64,000 bases of DNA from Sphaerisporangium viridialbum (GTDB taxonomy: Bacteria; Actinomycetota; Actinomycetes; Streptosporangiales; Streptosporangiaceae): the NCBI RefSeq assembly GCF_049674955.1, contig NZ_CP187232.1:4898001-4962000 (forward strand). Reading direction: 5' to 3'. Both the position numbers and the translations under genes were made by a program. Positions 26,203 through 34,615 of the stretch are shown piece by piece; positions within the stretch are counted from its first letter, which is position 1, and each line of letters begins with the position of its first letter. The notes beneath the pieces are model-generated. The model was not told where the DNA came from. It saw only the letters and a list, made by a program, of their open reading frames with translations, and ran no database searches.

Positions 26203-26667
26203 ATGATTTGTCAGCATTACCGGATTAGTCTCGCCCGGAGAACCGTCGCTGTGTGCTTTCTTGCGGGTGTAGCCGCTTTGACGACGCTGATCGGGGTGAT
26301 CACGCCGTCCCCGGCGAGCGCACGCGCGGAACGCCCCTCCACCCAGCACACCGCGAGAGACGGCGGCGGCGACGATGACGACCGCGGCGGGGTGCGCAGC
26401 CACGACGGGAACGGCACCCGCAACCGCAACATCTTCTCCGTCAACAGCCCCTCGAGCAACCACGGCTTCCAGCACACCTCGGCCAGCACCGCGGGCGGGG
26501 CGACCACCGTCCAGAACGCGCTGTGCAAGCACGCCAAGATCTGCAACATCACCCTCAAGGTCATCGTCATCATCCCGAAGAAGCACAGGAAGCCGAGCTC
26601 CAAGAAGGAGAAGGCGCAGGAGGACGCGTCGGAGCATGACGACGACGAGGAATGCGACGACGACTGA
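26203..26667 (+). CDS. Small secreted protein with acidic tail, paralogue of 25577-25972
   Basis: 154 residues from ATG 26203, preceded by AGGGGG. The frame is open back to 26089 but that start lacks a ribosome site. Signal peptide MICQHYRISLARRTVAVCFL continues to a cleavage near ASA-RAE. The mature part has a GNGTRNRN segment, SPSSNHGFQHTSASTAGG and ALCKHAKICNI, matching the upstream gene in order and spacing, then a KHRKPSSKK stretch and a highly acidic end (EHDDDEECDDD). The pair therefore arose by duplication. Function unknown; a surface or extracellular role is inferred. Confidence 0.7.
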   Translation: MICQHYRISLARRTVAVCFLAGVAALTTLIGVITPSPASARAERPSTQHTARDGGGDDDDRGGVRSHDGNGTRNRNIFSVNSPSSNHGFQHTSASTAGGATTVQNALCKHAKICNITLKVIVIIPKKHRKPSSKKEKAQEDASEHDDDEECDDD

Positions 26668-26728
26668 CGTGACCGCCTGGGCGGGCCGGTCCCGTTTACC
26701 GGTCCGGCGCCCGGGCAGCGGCCTGGTC

Positions 26729-26878
26729 ATGGCTACCTTGTTGTGGATCCTCGCAGTCGTCCTCGTCATCTCTGGCATCTACGTCCTCCTGGCCCGCCGT
26801 GACATCCTGTGGGGCGTGGTACTGATCGTGGTCGGCCTGCTGGTCGGGCCCGGAGGAGTGAGCATCTTCAATGTCTAG
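26729..26878 (+). CDS. DUF6131-type small membrane protein
   Basis: 49 residues: MATLLWILAVVLVISGIYVL, a short RRD loop, a second hydrophobic helix, and the characteristic LVGPGGVSIFNV end. Two-helix proteins ending in GPGG are common and conserved in actinobacteria; function unknown. It lies 62 bases after the acidic secreted protein and just before a strong terminator. Confidence 0.7.
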   Translation: MATLLWILAVVLVISGIYVLLARRDILWGVVLIVVGLLVGPGGVSIFNV

Positions 26879-26985
26879 GCACGGGAGACCGTGCCCAGCG
26901 GATCACCCAGGAATCGCCGGTCCCTGACCGCTCGCCCGGCCGGCGAAGGCGCCGGGCCCACGGCGAGCGGTGACACCGATATGCG

Positions 26986-27022
26986 GGGCCGGGCGCCCTC
27001 CCCAGCGGAGGGCGCCCGGCCC
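26986..27022. terminator. Bidirectional terminator, 16-bp perfect stem
   Basis: GGGCCGGGCGCCCTCC and GGAGGGCGCCCGGCCC around CCAGC. It separates the DUF6131 gene (plus) from the convergent dehydratase gene (minus, stop at 27027). Confidence 0.8.
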
Positions 27023-27026
27023 TTCC

Positions 27027-28301
27027 TCATGGCGCCTCGATCCCGCCGTCGGGACGGCGGACCGTGGCTGCCCAGCGCTCGAACAGGTGCGTCACCGGCG
27101 GATGGGCGGCCGCCGCCGCCTCGTCGAGGTCGACGCCCCAGCCGGGCGCGTCGCTCGGGTACAGGTAGCCGCCGCGCGGTACGAGCGTGCCGGGGAAGAC
27201 CTCCAGGGTCGCGTCGTTGTAGACGTGCCCCTCCTGGATCGCGAACGCCGGGGTCGTCACGTCGAGCGCCACGTTGGCCGCCGCGCCGACCGGCGAGACG
27301 TCGGCGGGCGCGTGCCAGGCGGTGCCCACGCCCATCAGCTCGCACAGCGCCACCAGCTTGCGTACGGGAGTGAGCCCGCCCACCGCCGACACGTGCACGC
27401 GCAGCAGGTCGACGCCGCCCCCGGTGACGAGGCGGGCGGCGTCGGCGACCGAGGAGACCTGCTCGCCGACCGCGATCGGCATCGGCGCGGCGGCCCGTAC
27501 CTCGGGAAGCCGGTCGTACAGCTCGAGCGGGATCGGGTCCTCCAGGAAGAACAGCCGGTAGGGCTCCAGCGCGCGCACCAGGCCGAAGGCCTGCTTCACC
27601 GTGAGCCGGTGGTGCACGTCGTGCAGCAGCTCGATCTCCTCCCCCAGCTCGGCCCGTGCCCTCGCCATCAGCTCTGGCGTGGTGCGCAGGTAGTGCTGGA
27701 CGTCCCAGCCGTCGGGGTTGGGGCGGCCGGGGTAGCCGCCCCCTTTCCCCGGCGCGCCGTAACTGCCGAGCCCCGGCTGCCCGACCTGCACCCGGACGTG
27801 CCGGAACCCGTCGGCGACGATCCTGTGGGCCTCGGCGATGGTCTCGGACATCGAGGCGCCGCCCGCGTGCAGGTACAGCTCGGCCGCCGCCCGCACCCGC
27901 CCGCCCAGCAGCTCGTAGACGGGCATGCCCGCACGCTTGCCCGCGATGTCCCACAGCGCCTGGTCCACGCCGGACAGCGCGCTGTTGAGCACCGGGCCGC
28001 CCCGCCAGTAGGACGACAGGTGCACCATGCGGGTGATGTCCTCGATGTCGGCCGGGTGCCGGCCGATCAGCATGGGCGCGACGTGCCGCTCGACGGTCGT
28101 CGCGACGGCGTGGAACCGCTGGGTGAAGGTGGCGCACCCGAGGCCGTACAGCCCGGGGTCGTTGGTGTCGATCCGCACCACGACGAGCGGGACGCCTTCC
28201 GGCGCGGTCACGATCGGCCGCACGCCGGTGACGCGGAGGCCGTCGCGCGCCGGCCAGGGCGCCTGGGTCTGCGGCATCACGCCGTCCGCGGGCGCGCTCA
28301 C
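27027..28301 (-). CDS. Enolase-superfamily sugar acid dehydratase, mannonate dehydratase (ManD/RspA)-like
   Basis: 424 residues. It matches the ManD branch of the enolase superfamily: YGLGCATFTQRFHAV, SSYWRGGPVLNSALSGVDQA, ALWDIAGKRAGMPVYELLGG, then metal ligands in LLHDVHHRL (Asp), FLEDPI (Glu) and GEQVSS (Glu), with HAPADVSPVG near the end. It would dehydrate a hexonate to a 2-keto-3-deoxy acid. GTG start at 28301 overlaps the upstream stop (GTGA); the internal ATG at 28277 is an alternative. ManD-family members range from efficient enzymes to inactive homologues, so the substrate is not certain. Confidence 0.82.
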   Translation of the reverse strand: MSAPADGVMPQTQAPWPARDGLRVTGVRPIVTAPEGVPLVVVRIDTNDPGLYGLGCATFTQRFHAVATTVERHVAPMLIGRHPADIEDITRMVHLSSYWRGGPVLNSALSGVDQALWDIAGKRAGMPVYELLGGRVRAAAELYLHAGGASMSETIAEAHRIVADGFRHVRVQVGQPGLGSYGAPGKGGGYPGRPNPDGWDVQHYLRTTPELMARARAELGEEIELLHDVHHRLTVKQAFGLVRALEPYRLFFLEDPIPLELYDRLPEVRAAAPMPIAVGEQVSSVADAARLVTGGGVDLLRVHVSAVGGLTPVRKLVALCELMGVGTAWHAPADVSPVGAAANVALDVTTPAFAIQEGHVYNDATLEVFPGTLVPRGGYLYPSDAPGWGVDLDEAAAAAHPPVTHLFERWAATVRRPDGGIEAP

Positions 28302-29179
28302 GGGATCACCAGGTCGGAGGCCGGCTCGACCGGGTACAGGTGCTCGGCGCGGAAGCCGAGCAGGGCGGCGGCGGCGCTCACGTCGATGGGCGCCGTACGG
28401 CCCGGCAGGGGTGCCCGTCGTTCGGCGCCGGGGTGGAACCGGTCGAGGAGCTCCTCGGTGGGCTGCGGGGCCAGGGTCGTCGGCGCGGCGACGAACAGCA
28501 CCTGGGCGCCCGTCACCGGGCGGGTCGCGGCGAGCCAGTTCGCCCGGGCGGCGTCCCTGGTGTCGAGATAGGTCCACAGCTCGTGCGCGCCCGACCGAGG
28601 ATCGGCGGCGTAGTTCGCCGCCCGGCCGGGAAGCTGGTCGGCCGGTCCGCCGAGCAGGGGGAAGCGCAGCGCCACCGAGTCCATGCCGTAGCGGCGGGCC
28701 ATCATCGCGGCGGTCGCCTCGTCCACCTGCTTCGACAGCGCGTACGGATCCTCCACCTGGAGCGGCAGGTTCTCGTCGATCGGCACGTACGCCGGATGCA
28801 GCTCGCGCGGCGACCAGGGCAGGCCGAGTACCGAGAAGCTGCTGGCGATCACGGCCCGCCGCACGCCCGCCTGGGCCGCCTCCTCAAGGACGACGAAGGT
28901 GGCCCGGGTGTTCCCGGCGAACACCTGCTCCGCCGTGCCGAGGCTCGGCGCCGCAAGCGCGGCGCAGTGGATCACGGTGTCCACCCCGTCCAGGGCGGCG
29001 CGCACGGCCTCCACGTCCCCCGCGCTGCCGGTCACCACCCGGTCGGCCGGAAGGTTCCCGGGGTCGTCGAGGTCCAGTGCGGTCGCCGGAACGCCTTCAT
29101 GGGCGAGCAGGCCGAGCGTGGCACGCCCGAGCCTGCCCGCCGCGCCGGTCACCAGGATCCGGCGCGGGTCGCGGATCAA
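28298..29179 (-). CDS. NAD-dependent epimerase/dehydratase (extended SDR)
   Basis: 293 residues. Rossmann motif VTGAAGRLG near the N-terminus, then SSFSVLG and the catalytic YALSK, with substrate-binding variation typical of sugar epimerases or uronate dehydrogenases. The start is TTG (29177-29179) with AGGTGG eight bases upstream. It is coupled to the dehydratase that follows. Uronate or aldose dehydrogenase followed by dehydratase is a plausible pathway, but this is inferred from order. Confidence 0.82.
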   Translation of the reverse strand: MIRDPRRILVTGAAGRLGRATLGLLAHEGVPATALDLDDPGNLPADRVVTGSAGDVEAVRAALDGVDTVIHCAALAAPSLGTAEQVFAGNTRATFVVLEEAAQAGVRRAVIASSFSVLGLPWSPRELHPAYVPIDENLPLQVEDPYALSKQVDEATAAMMARRYGMDSVALRFPLLGGPADQLPGRAANYAADPRSGAHELWTYLDTRDAARANWLAATRPVTGAQVLFVAAPTTLAPQPTEELLDRFHPGAERRAPLPGRTAPIDVSAAAALLGFRAEHLYPVEPASDLVIP

Positions 29180-29182
29180 TCA

Positions 29183-29197
29183 GTTCACCACCTGAAC
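29183..29197 (-). promoter_or_regulatory. Small hairpin enclosing the ribosome site of the epimerase gene
   Basis: On the minus strand GTTCA-GGTGG-TGAAC places the Shine-Dalgarno core GGTGG in the loop between 5-bp arms, just before the TTG start. It could act as an operator or influence translation. The arms are short, so chance is not excluded. Confidence 0.35.
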
Positions 29198-29496
29198 AGT
29201 CGCGGGTTGATGCGTTCTCGCCCAAAGCTATGCCTTCCTCCGCGACCGGCCCCTGCCCGGGTGCTCCTCACCCGGAGAGCCGCCGGCCTTCCGCCGGCTC
29301 TGACCTGGCGCGCCGCCGCGGTAAAGGACCGACAAGGAGACTTCCGGGCGCGATTTCCGTAGCGTGGCGCAGATCGCCGCAGAGCCACAATTGGCCCGGC
29401 GATAGGAGCAGTCCGACGTGACTACGCCGGTCCTCTCACCAGCCATGTCCGTACTTTTGATGACCGGCTCCGGGCAACCCTTCTCTAAGGTGGATC

Positions 29497-29789
29497 ATGG
29501 TTTATATCGCCACCTCAGGTCATCGCGGACTTTCCGCCGAGACTTCCACGTTGATTCAGGCCGCCATCGCGGAGGCTCTTGCCGAGTACGGCCCCGATGT
29601 AACCGGCGCGTCCTGCTTGGCTGACGGAGCTGGGTGCTCAACCAAGGTGGAACGCTTGAGGCCGTGATCCCCGCCGAGAAGTACCGCGAAGGTCTTCCCG
29701 CCGAGTCTCACGACGAATATGACGCGCTCATGCGAAAATCAAAATCTTGCCTCTACTGGACCAGGGATGACATCCGGGGCAGGAAATAG
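29497..29789 (+). pseudogene. Frameshifted pseudogene of a conserved actinobacterial hypothetical protein
   Basis: The first frame begins MVYIATSGHRGLSAETST and runs to SCLADGAG before stopping. The second frame, shifted, continues LEAVIPAEKYREGLPAESHD, EYDALMRKS and stops at TAG 29787-29789. Intact homologues join GHRGLSAE...SCLADGAD to VVIPAEKYREGLPAESHAEYD in one frame with a few more residues between, so a frameshift plus short deletion has occurred, and the C-terminal part is also missing. Function of the family is unknown. Confidence 0.75.
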
Positions 29790-29834
29790 CCATAAGGGCG
29801 TTAGTTCCAGTTGTAACCAAGGAGAAGCAAGTTA

Positions 29835-30800
29835 ATGACTAGCAGTAAGAAGTGGCTGTTGACTGGATGCATTCTGGGCACGTTGGGTGCAGTTGGCGCA
29901 GCGTCCATCATCACATCATCCATTGCCCAAACTCGCGACGAAGAACCTCCCCCATTACAGGTCTCCGATCGCCTACCTGGCCATGATCCCGAGATAATGC
30001 AGGCAGTTGAGGACCTCTTCGCCGGGGCTGGCATTCGTCATGCCGTAACAGAGGAACTTATCTATCGCTGCATGACTGGCAAAGGACTGCCATACGTCAA
30101 GCGCAAGGCTCCGGCGCACGACGTGAATCCGACCCTGGGGTCCGACACCTATGGCACTCCTCTCAGTGAGGCTAGCAGAGTTGGATATCGCTCCAAGGAA
30201 CGCCTCCAAACTTCCGAGGACACCGATACATCGGGCTTCGGTGAACTCTCCGCAACTGATCAGCAGAGGTGGGGAGAGGCTTTCTTCGGGAAAGAGGATG
30301 CCCCTGTCGTCAGTGTGACCCTGCCACAAGGAGGCACTACCGATACTTCGAGCGATGGATGCCTCTCTCAAGCGCGCTCGCTGCTATACGGATCCCTAGC
30401 GGACTGGCTGAAGTGGGGCGCATTCGCCGGGTTCTTCGCTATCGAAGCACGTCAGCACGCAAGTTCGGACCCCCGAATTGCTGATTTAAATCGGCGATGG
30501 TCGGACTGCATGGACAAGTCCGGCTATAAGGGAATCAAAGATCCAGAATCTGCCCGCGAACTAGCCGCGAGCGGACATGCGCTCCACAGGCTCAGCTCCG
30601 AGGAGGCACACAGCAAAGAAATCGAGCTGGCGACATCCGATGCCAAGTGTGATTCAACTCTCGGTTATTCAAAAAGTCGCCGTAAGATCGAAGATGAATA
30701 CTATACGGCGGCGCTTGTGAAACATAAGTCGAACATCGCTAGTCTGCGAAAGATGAACGATCGAGCCTTGACCGAAGCACATAGGATTCTAGGGAACTAG
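29835..30800 (+). CDS. Hypothetical membrane-anchored or secreted protein, AT-richer than neighbours
   Basis: 321 residues. An N-terminal hydrophobic helix (about 8-30) after MTSSKKW could be an uncleaved anchor; the TGC within it lies too early for a normal lipobox. The exterior part has spaced cysteines in YRCMTGKG, WSDCMDKSGYKGIKDP and AKCDSTLGY, a pattern seen in a group of unnamed actinobacterial exported proteins. GGAG eleven bases before the ATG. Base composition is visibly lower in GC than flanking genes, suggesting transfer. A strong terminator follows. Confidence 0.7.
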   Translation: MTSSKKWLLTGCILGTLGAVGAASIITSSIAQTRDEEPPPLQVSDRLPGHDPEIMQAVEDLFAGAGIRHAVTEELIYRCMTGKGLPYVKRKAPAHDVNPTLGSDTYGTPLSEASRVGYRSKERLQTSEDTDTSGFGELSATDQQRWGEAFFGKEDAPVVSVTLPQGGTTDTSSDGCLSQARSLLYGSLADWLKWGAFAGFFAIEARQHASSDPRIADLNRRWSDCMDKSGYKGIKDPESARELAASGHALHRLSSEEAHSKEIELATSDAKCDSTLGYSKSRRKIEDEYYTAALVKHKSNIASLRKMNDRALTEAHRILGN

Positions 30801-30828
30801 GCACACCCCGGTCGGCCCATCCAGTGCT

Positions 30829-30868
30829 CCCTCCCCCGGAAATCTGCGCACTGGTTTCCGGGGGAGGG
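30829..30868 (+). terminator. Terminator after the 29835-30800 gene
   Basis: CCCTCCCCCGGAAA and TTTCCGGGGGAGGG form a perfect 14-bp stem with a 12-base loop, 29 bases after the stop codon. Confidence 0.75.
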
Positions 30869-30985
30869 GCGGGTTGATCAGCTCGCACGATCTTAGTGAT
30901 GATTTGCGGCACAGTGCAGAACCGCGGCCTTGGCTTGGCCAGCGTGACCGACGCTGGAGGGCGTCTTCCAATCTCCAAACAGGAG

Positions 30986-31015
30986 TTGACCTGCCTAATG
31001 CCGTTAGGTTTTACT
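30986..31015 (+). promoter_or_regulatory. Promoter and internal operator of the TetR gene; leaderless transcript likely
   Basis: TTGACC (30986-30991), 18-bp spacer, TTTACT (31010-31015), then only six bases to the ATG. CCTAA-TGCCG-TTAGG (30994-31008) lies between the -35 and -10 elements, an ideal place for autorepression by the TetR protein. Confidence 0.6.
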
Positions 31016-31021
31016 AGTGGC

Positions 31022-31657
31022 ATGAGGGAAGATCGTAGGCTCCGTCGGCGCAACGAGACCGTTCAGGAGATCCTCGACACCGCGATCGAGGTCATGGGCG
31101 AAGAGGGCGTGGCCGCGCTCAGCCTCGCGGAGGTCGCACGGCGCGTAGGCATGCGTCCACCGTCGCTCTATCAGTACTTCCCGTCGAAGCTGGCCATCTA
31201 CGACGCGTTGTTCGAGCGCGGGACGCGACAGATGGTCGAAGTCCTGGACCCGTACCTGCCGAGGCTCGCCGAGGATCCGCGAAGGGCCATCGCCGCGGGC
31301 CAGGAGGCGACCATCGCGTGGGTGGTGGCCAACCCGGTGCTCGCGCAGCTCCTGTACTGGCGACCGGTGCCCGGATTCGAGCCTTCCCCTCAGGCGTTCG
31401 GGCCCGCCGTACGTCAGCTGGAGGTCCTGGGTGAGGCGCTGAGGGCGGCTGTGGACGCCGGACAACTGGCGCCTGCCGCCGCGAGCGAGGAGGGCGTCGC
31501 CCTCTTCACGGTGCTCATGTCCGGTGTGATCAGCCAGCAACTCTCCAACGAACCGTCCGCGCCGGCCGGAAAGGGACGCTTCACCCGGCTCACGCCTACG
31601 GCACTGGATATGTTCTTCCGTTACTACGCCGCTGAGAAGGGCGAGCCCGATGAGTGA
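31022..31657 (+). CDS. TetR/AcrR-family transcriptional regulator
   Basis: 211 residues. The N-terminal helix-turn-helix (about 10-58) reads LSLAEVARRVGMRPPSLYQYFPSK in two adjoining motifs; the C-terminal half is a TetR ligand domain. The ATG begins six bases after the putative -10, so the mRNA is probably leaderless. The last codons overlap the DinB-like gene by eight bases, so the two are co-transcribed. It probably represses this operon through the palindrome in its promoter. Confidence 0.88.
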   Translation: MREDRRLRRRNETVQEILDTAIEVMGEEGVAALSLAEVARRVGMRPPSLYQYFPSKLAIYDALFERGTRQMVEVLDPYLPRLAEDPRRAIAAGQEATIAWVVANPVLAQLLYWRPVPGFEPSPQAFGPAVRQLEVLGEALRAAVDAGQLAPAAASEEGVALFTVLMSGVISQQLSNEPSAPAGKGRFTRLTPTALDMFFRYYAAEKGEPDE

Positions 31658-32444
31658 ATCCTTCACGGAAGCCGCGCACCTGCCGCAGACCGACCGCGAC
31701 CAGTCGGCCGTGATCGCCGAGGCCGAGGGCCGCGCCACCCTCGCGTTGCTCGGAGCGCTTGGCGACGGCGACTGGAGGCGTCCCACCGACTGCGGCGAAT
31801 GGGACGTGCGCACCATGGTCGCCCACCTCGTCGCCCAGTGCGAAGACAACATCCACCTCGGCACGATGCTGCGCCGGGAACTGGTGGGACGACGCCGGTA
31901 CCCCGGCAAGATCGCTTTGGACGCTCATATGGCCGTGCAGATCGACGACCACGCCGCCGAAGCCGGACCGGCACTGGTCGAACGCTTCGCGCTGCTGTGG
32001 CCTCGTGCCGTACGCGCCCGCCGGCAGAGGCCGAGCCCGATGCGCCGCATCAAGATCAACGCCGGCATACCCGGTGTACCGCCGCTGGCCGTCGGCTACC
32101 TGCTCGACGTCATCTACAACCGTGACCTGTGGATGCATCGCATCGACCTGGCCCGGGCGGCGGGGCTGCAGATCACCATCGGGGACCACGACCGGCAGAT
32201 CGTCGAGCAGGTCATCCGCGACCTGGCCCTGGCCTGGTCCGCGGCACCGGTCGTGTTGGAGCTCGCCGGCCCAGGGGGTGGCTCGTGGCTGATCGGCTCG
32301 GGCGAGCCGACGGCGGTCGTCCGAACGGACACTGTGGCATACATGCGTGCGTTGTCCGGTCGCGACGACGACGTGCCGCTGGAACTTGTATCCGGCACAG
32401 AGGCCGCCCTCACCGTCGTCCGCCAAGCCAAAGTCGTCTTCTAG
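31650..32444 (+). CDS. Maleylpyruvate isomerase-family, mycothiol-dependent (DinB-like) protein
   Basis: 264 residues. The N-terminal DinB-type four-helix bundle carries DWRRPTDCGEWDVRTMVAHL, the usual opening of mycothiol-dependent maleylpyruvate isomerase-like proteins, and LLDVIYNRDLWMHRIDLARA supplies the third metal-ligand region. The C-terminal part is the small alpha/beta extension. It overlaps the TetR gene, which presumably controls it. Substrate unknown; thiol-dependent detoxification is the common inference. Confidence 0.8.
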   Translation: MSESFTEAAHLPQTDRDQSAVIAEAEGRATLALLGALGDGDWRRPTDCGEWDVRTMVAHLVAQCEDNIHLGTMLRRELVGRRRYPGKIALDAHMAVQIDDHAAEAGPALVERFALLWPRAVRARRQRPSPMRRIKINAGIPGVPPLAVGYLLDVIYNRDLWMHRIDLARAAGLQITIGDHDRQIVEQVIRDLALAWSAAPVVLELAGPGGGSWLIGSGEPTAVVRTDTVAYMRALSGRDDDVPLELVSGTEAALTVVRQAKVVF

Positions 32445-32556
32445 AACGTACGGGTGCCAAGAATTCGATCCGGCGGCCGGGCTGGAGCGCCGTCCGGCGG
32501 ACGGGCTGATGGAGATCATCCAGGGAACCCTGACCATCCAGAAGGGAGCCGCCTCG

Positions 32557-33270
32557 ATGACGGCGAACAATGACCGACCGGCCGATACGCGAATAATGGG
32601 CATCATCCACGGCGCGTTACGCCGCGACCTCGAGCGGACCACGAGGGCGCTCTCGTCGACGCCGCCCCCGCTTGAGCGGCAGCGGGTGGCCATCGCGGCC
32701 CATGTCGAGTGGTTGATGAAATTCCTGCACAGCCACCACATCGGCGAAGATCGGGGTCTGTGGCCCATCGTGCGGGCGCGCAATCCCGCTGCCGGCGACC
32801 TGCTGGACCAGATGGATGCCGATCATGCTCGGATCGCTCCGGAGATCGACCGGGTGGAGAAGGCCGCCGCTGCCTACGCGGCCGACGGCTCCAGCACGGC
32901 CCGGGAAGGTCTCGTCGGTGTGATCGAGTCACTGCGATCCGTTCTCGACCCGCATCTGCGACGGGAAGAAGAGGAGATGATGCCGATCGTCTCGCGCAGC
33001 ATCACCCGGGCACAGTGGGACGGCTACACGAACACCCATCATGTGGCGACGAAGTCCAAGAGGGAACTCGGCCGGGAGGGCCACTGGCTGATCGACAGCC
33101 TCGATCCGGAGGGCTATGAGGTGGTCGTGCGGGTCGTGCCGGCGGTGCCCCGCTTCATCCTGCTGCACGCCTTCGCCAAGCCGTACCGGCGGGAATGCGC
33201 CCTCCGATGGGGACCACGCGTCCAGGTCACCCCGCTGAGCCGACAGCGTCCTCGGCCGACCCCGAGCTGA
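32557..33270 (+). CDS. Hemerythrin-type HHE domain protein
   Basis: 237 residues from ATG 32557, preceded by GAAGGGAG. The HHE bundle (about 20-160) has HVEWLMKFLHSHHIGED, DADHARI and DPHLRREEEEMMP, enough His/Glu ligands for a di-iron site. The C-terminal ~70 residues are not part of the domain. It may bind oxygen or nitric oxide, or store iron. It stands downstream of the TetR/DinB pair on the same strand but with a 112-base gap. Confidence 0.8.
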   Translation: MTANNDRPADTRIMGIIHGALRRDLERTTRALSSTPPPLERQRVAIAAHVEWLMKFLHSHHIGEDRGLWPIVRARNPAAGDLLDQMDADHARIAPEIDRVEKAAAAYAADGSSTAREGLVGVIESLRSVLDPHLRREEEEMMPIVSRSITRAQWDGYTNTHHVATKSKRELGREGHWLIDSLDPEGYEVVVRVVPAVPRFILLHAFAKPYRRECALRWGPRVQVTPLSRQRPRPTPS

Positions 33271-33320
33271 TCGGGCGGAAGCGTCTTAGATTCCCTGTGG
33301 TTGTCTGAGGAATTCAGACA

Positions 33321-33540
33321 GTGAAGCGGTACACCGAGCGGAGGGAGTCGCCGTTCGATCATCAGCGTGAGATCCGCCGGGTCTACCAGTGGAAGGACTT
33401 CGCCGAGGTCGACGCGGAGTTCCGCGCGTGGGTGGCGGCTCGGGTCGTGGACGTCGGGGGACGGTCCGAAACCGATCGGCCTTTTCTCTCCGCTACTTCC
33501 GCTGGGTCGCCAGCTCGGAACACTCGGCGGCGCGGCGGTA
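33321..33540 (+). pseudogene. Relic of a Tn3-family transposase N-terminal region (DUF4158), frameshifted
   Basis: The frame reads RYTERRESPFDHQREIRRVY then WKDFAEVDAEFRAWVAARV, the EIRxxYxxxDF...EFRxWVAAR pattern of DUF4158, found at the N-terminus of some Tn3-like transposases. After a run of five G residues near 33456 the match (GDGPKPIGLFSPLLPLG) continues one frame over, so there is a single-base insertion, and the rest of the transposase is gone. The 33540-33709 remainder shows nothing recognisable. Confidence 0.6.
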
Positions 33541-33709
33541 GGACAAGCGGGCAATCCGCAGGGCGCAGCGCGCCGCTGCCCGGCCCTTCGACGCGACGGT
33601 CGTAGGTGGCGTGCACGTTGACGATCGGGCTGGACCACAGACCTCTCCAGCTGTCCCGTTCGGGCACCGCCTCATGGGGGACGAGCTTGGCGGCCTGCTC
33701 GGTCGCCGG

Positions 33710-34615
33710 TCATCGACCTCGTTCACCTCGGGACCGTCCGAGACGGCTCTCATGCCCGCGTCGGGGCGGCTTTCGACCGAGCCCGGATGGGGCCGACTTG
33801 GCGAGCAGGAAGCTGCCATAGATGATCAAAGCGATGCCTGTGGCTTCGAGCAGGATCCAGGTGCCCGTACGGACATGCTCTCCGAACATCGTGGTGCCGT
33901 AGAGGATGCTGGCCACAGGATCGCTGACGGTCAGTGCCGGCTGTGCGGCGACCAAGGGGCCGCTCTGTAGCGCGTTCTGCAGCAGGAACAGGCTGCACAG
34001 ACCCGCGACCACCATCGCGTACAACTGCCAGGAGGCGAGCAGTGCGGCCGGATCACTCTGGAAGATCGAGGTGCTCTCCTTGATGAAGGTGGCGGTGAAG
34101 GCGAACCCGACACCAGCGGCCACCCCGAGGGCGGCGGCCCGGCCGGCACTCGTGAACAGTCGTGCCACCATCACCAGCCCGATGGCGGTGCCGATGGTCA
34201 CGACGGTGGCCATCACCCATTCCGCCGAGGTGGGGGTCTGCCGTCCGGGGCCGGGCGCGGCGCTGGCGAGGAACATACTGACTCCGAGGGTCATCGTCCC
34301 CACCGCCAGCCAGGATCGCCGATCGAGTTTCACACCCGACATCCGTGACAGCAGAACCATGGTGAACGGGAGTTCGATGACCAGAACAGGTTGCACGAGG
34401 GCCAGGGCTCCGGCCGACAGCGCGGCGGCCTGGAAGACGAAGCCTCCGATGAGCGCGGCGATCCCGGCGAGCCATACCCGGTTGCGGATCAAGGCCAGGA
34501 CGAGGGCCGGCCGGAACGCCTTGTACTGGGGCACCGACCGTACCGCGCGCCGTTGCAGCACCGAGGCGGTCGCATTGCAGGCCGCGGCGAGCAACGCCAG
34601 CACCACAGAGATCAT
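33710..34615 (-). CDS. DMT-superfamily (EamA-like) transporter, subunit 2 of a pair
   Basis: 301 residues with about nine hydrophobic helices, beginning MISVVLALLAAACNATASVL and including the ASAVLQRRA-type first loop (ATASVLQRRAVRS). The C-terminal 30 residues are basic and polar. The start overlaps the stop of the preceding transporter (ATGA). Two consecutive DMT genes usually make paired small-molecule exporters, though heterodimer formation is not proved by sequence. Confidence 0.78.
   Translation of the reverse strand: MISVVLALLAAACNATASVLQRRAVRSVPQYKAFRPALVLALIRNRVWLAGIAALIGGFVFQAAALSAGALALVQPVLVIELPFTMVLLSRMSGVKLDRRSWLAVGTMTLGVSMFLASAAPGPGRQTPTSAEWVMATVVTIGTAIGLVMVARLFTSAGRAAALGVAAGVGFAFTATFIKESTSIFQSDPAALLASWQLYAMVVAGLCSLFLLQNALQSGPLVAAQPALTVSDPVASILYGTTMFGEHVRTGTWILLEATGIALIIYGSFLLAKSAPSGLGRKPPRRGHESRLGRSRGERGR

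Noticed and set aside
25577..26667. Small secreted pair as chaplins
   Set aside because: No chaplin domain pattern and wrong cysteine spacing.
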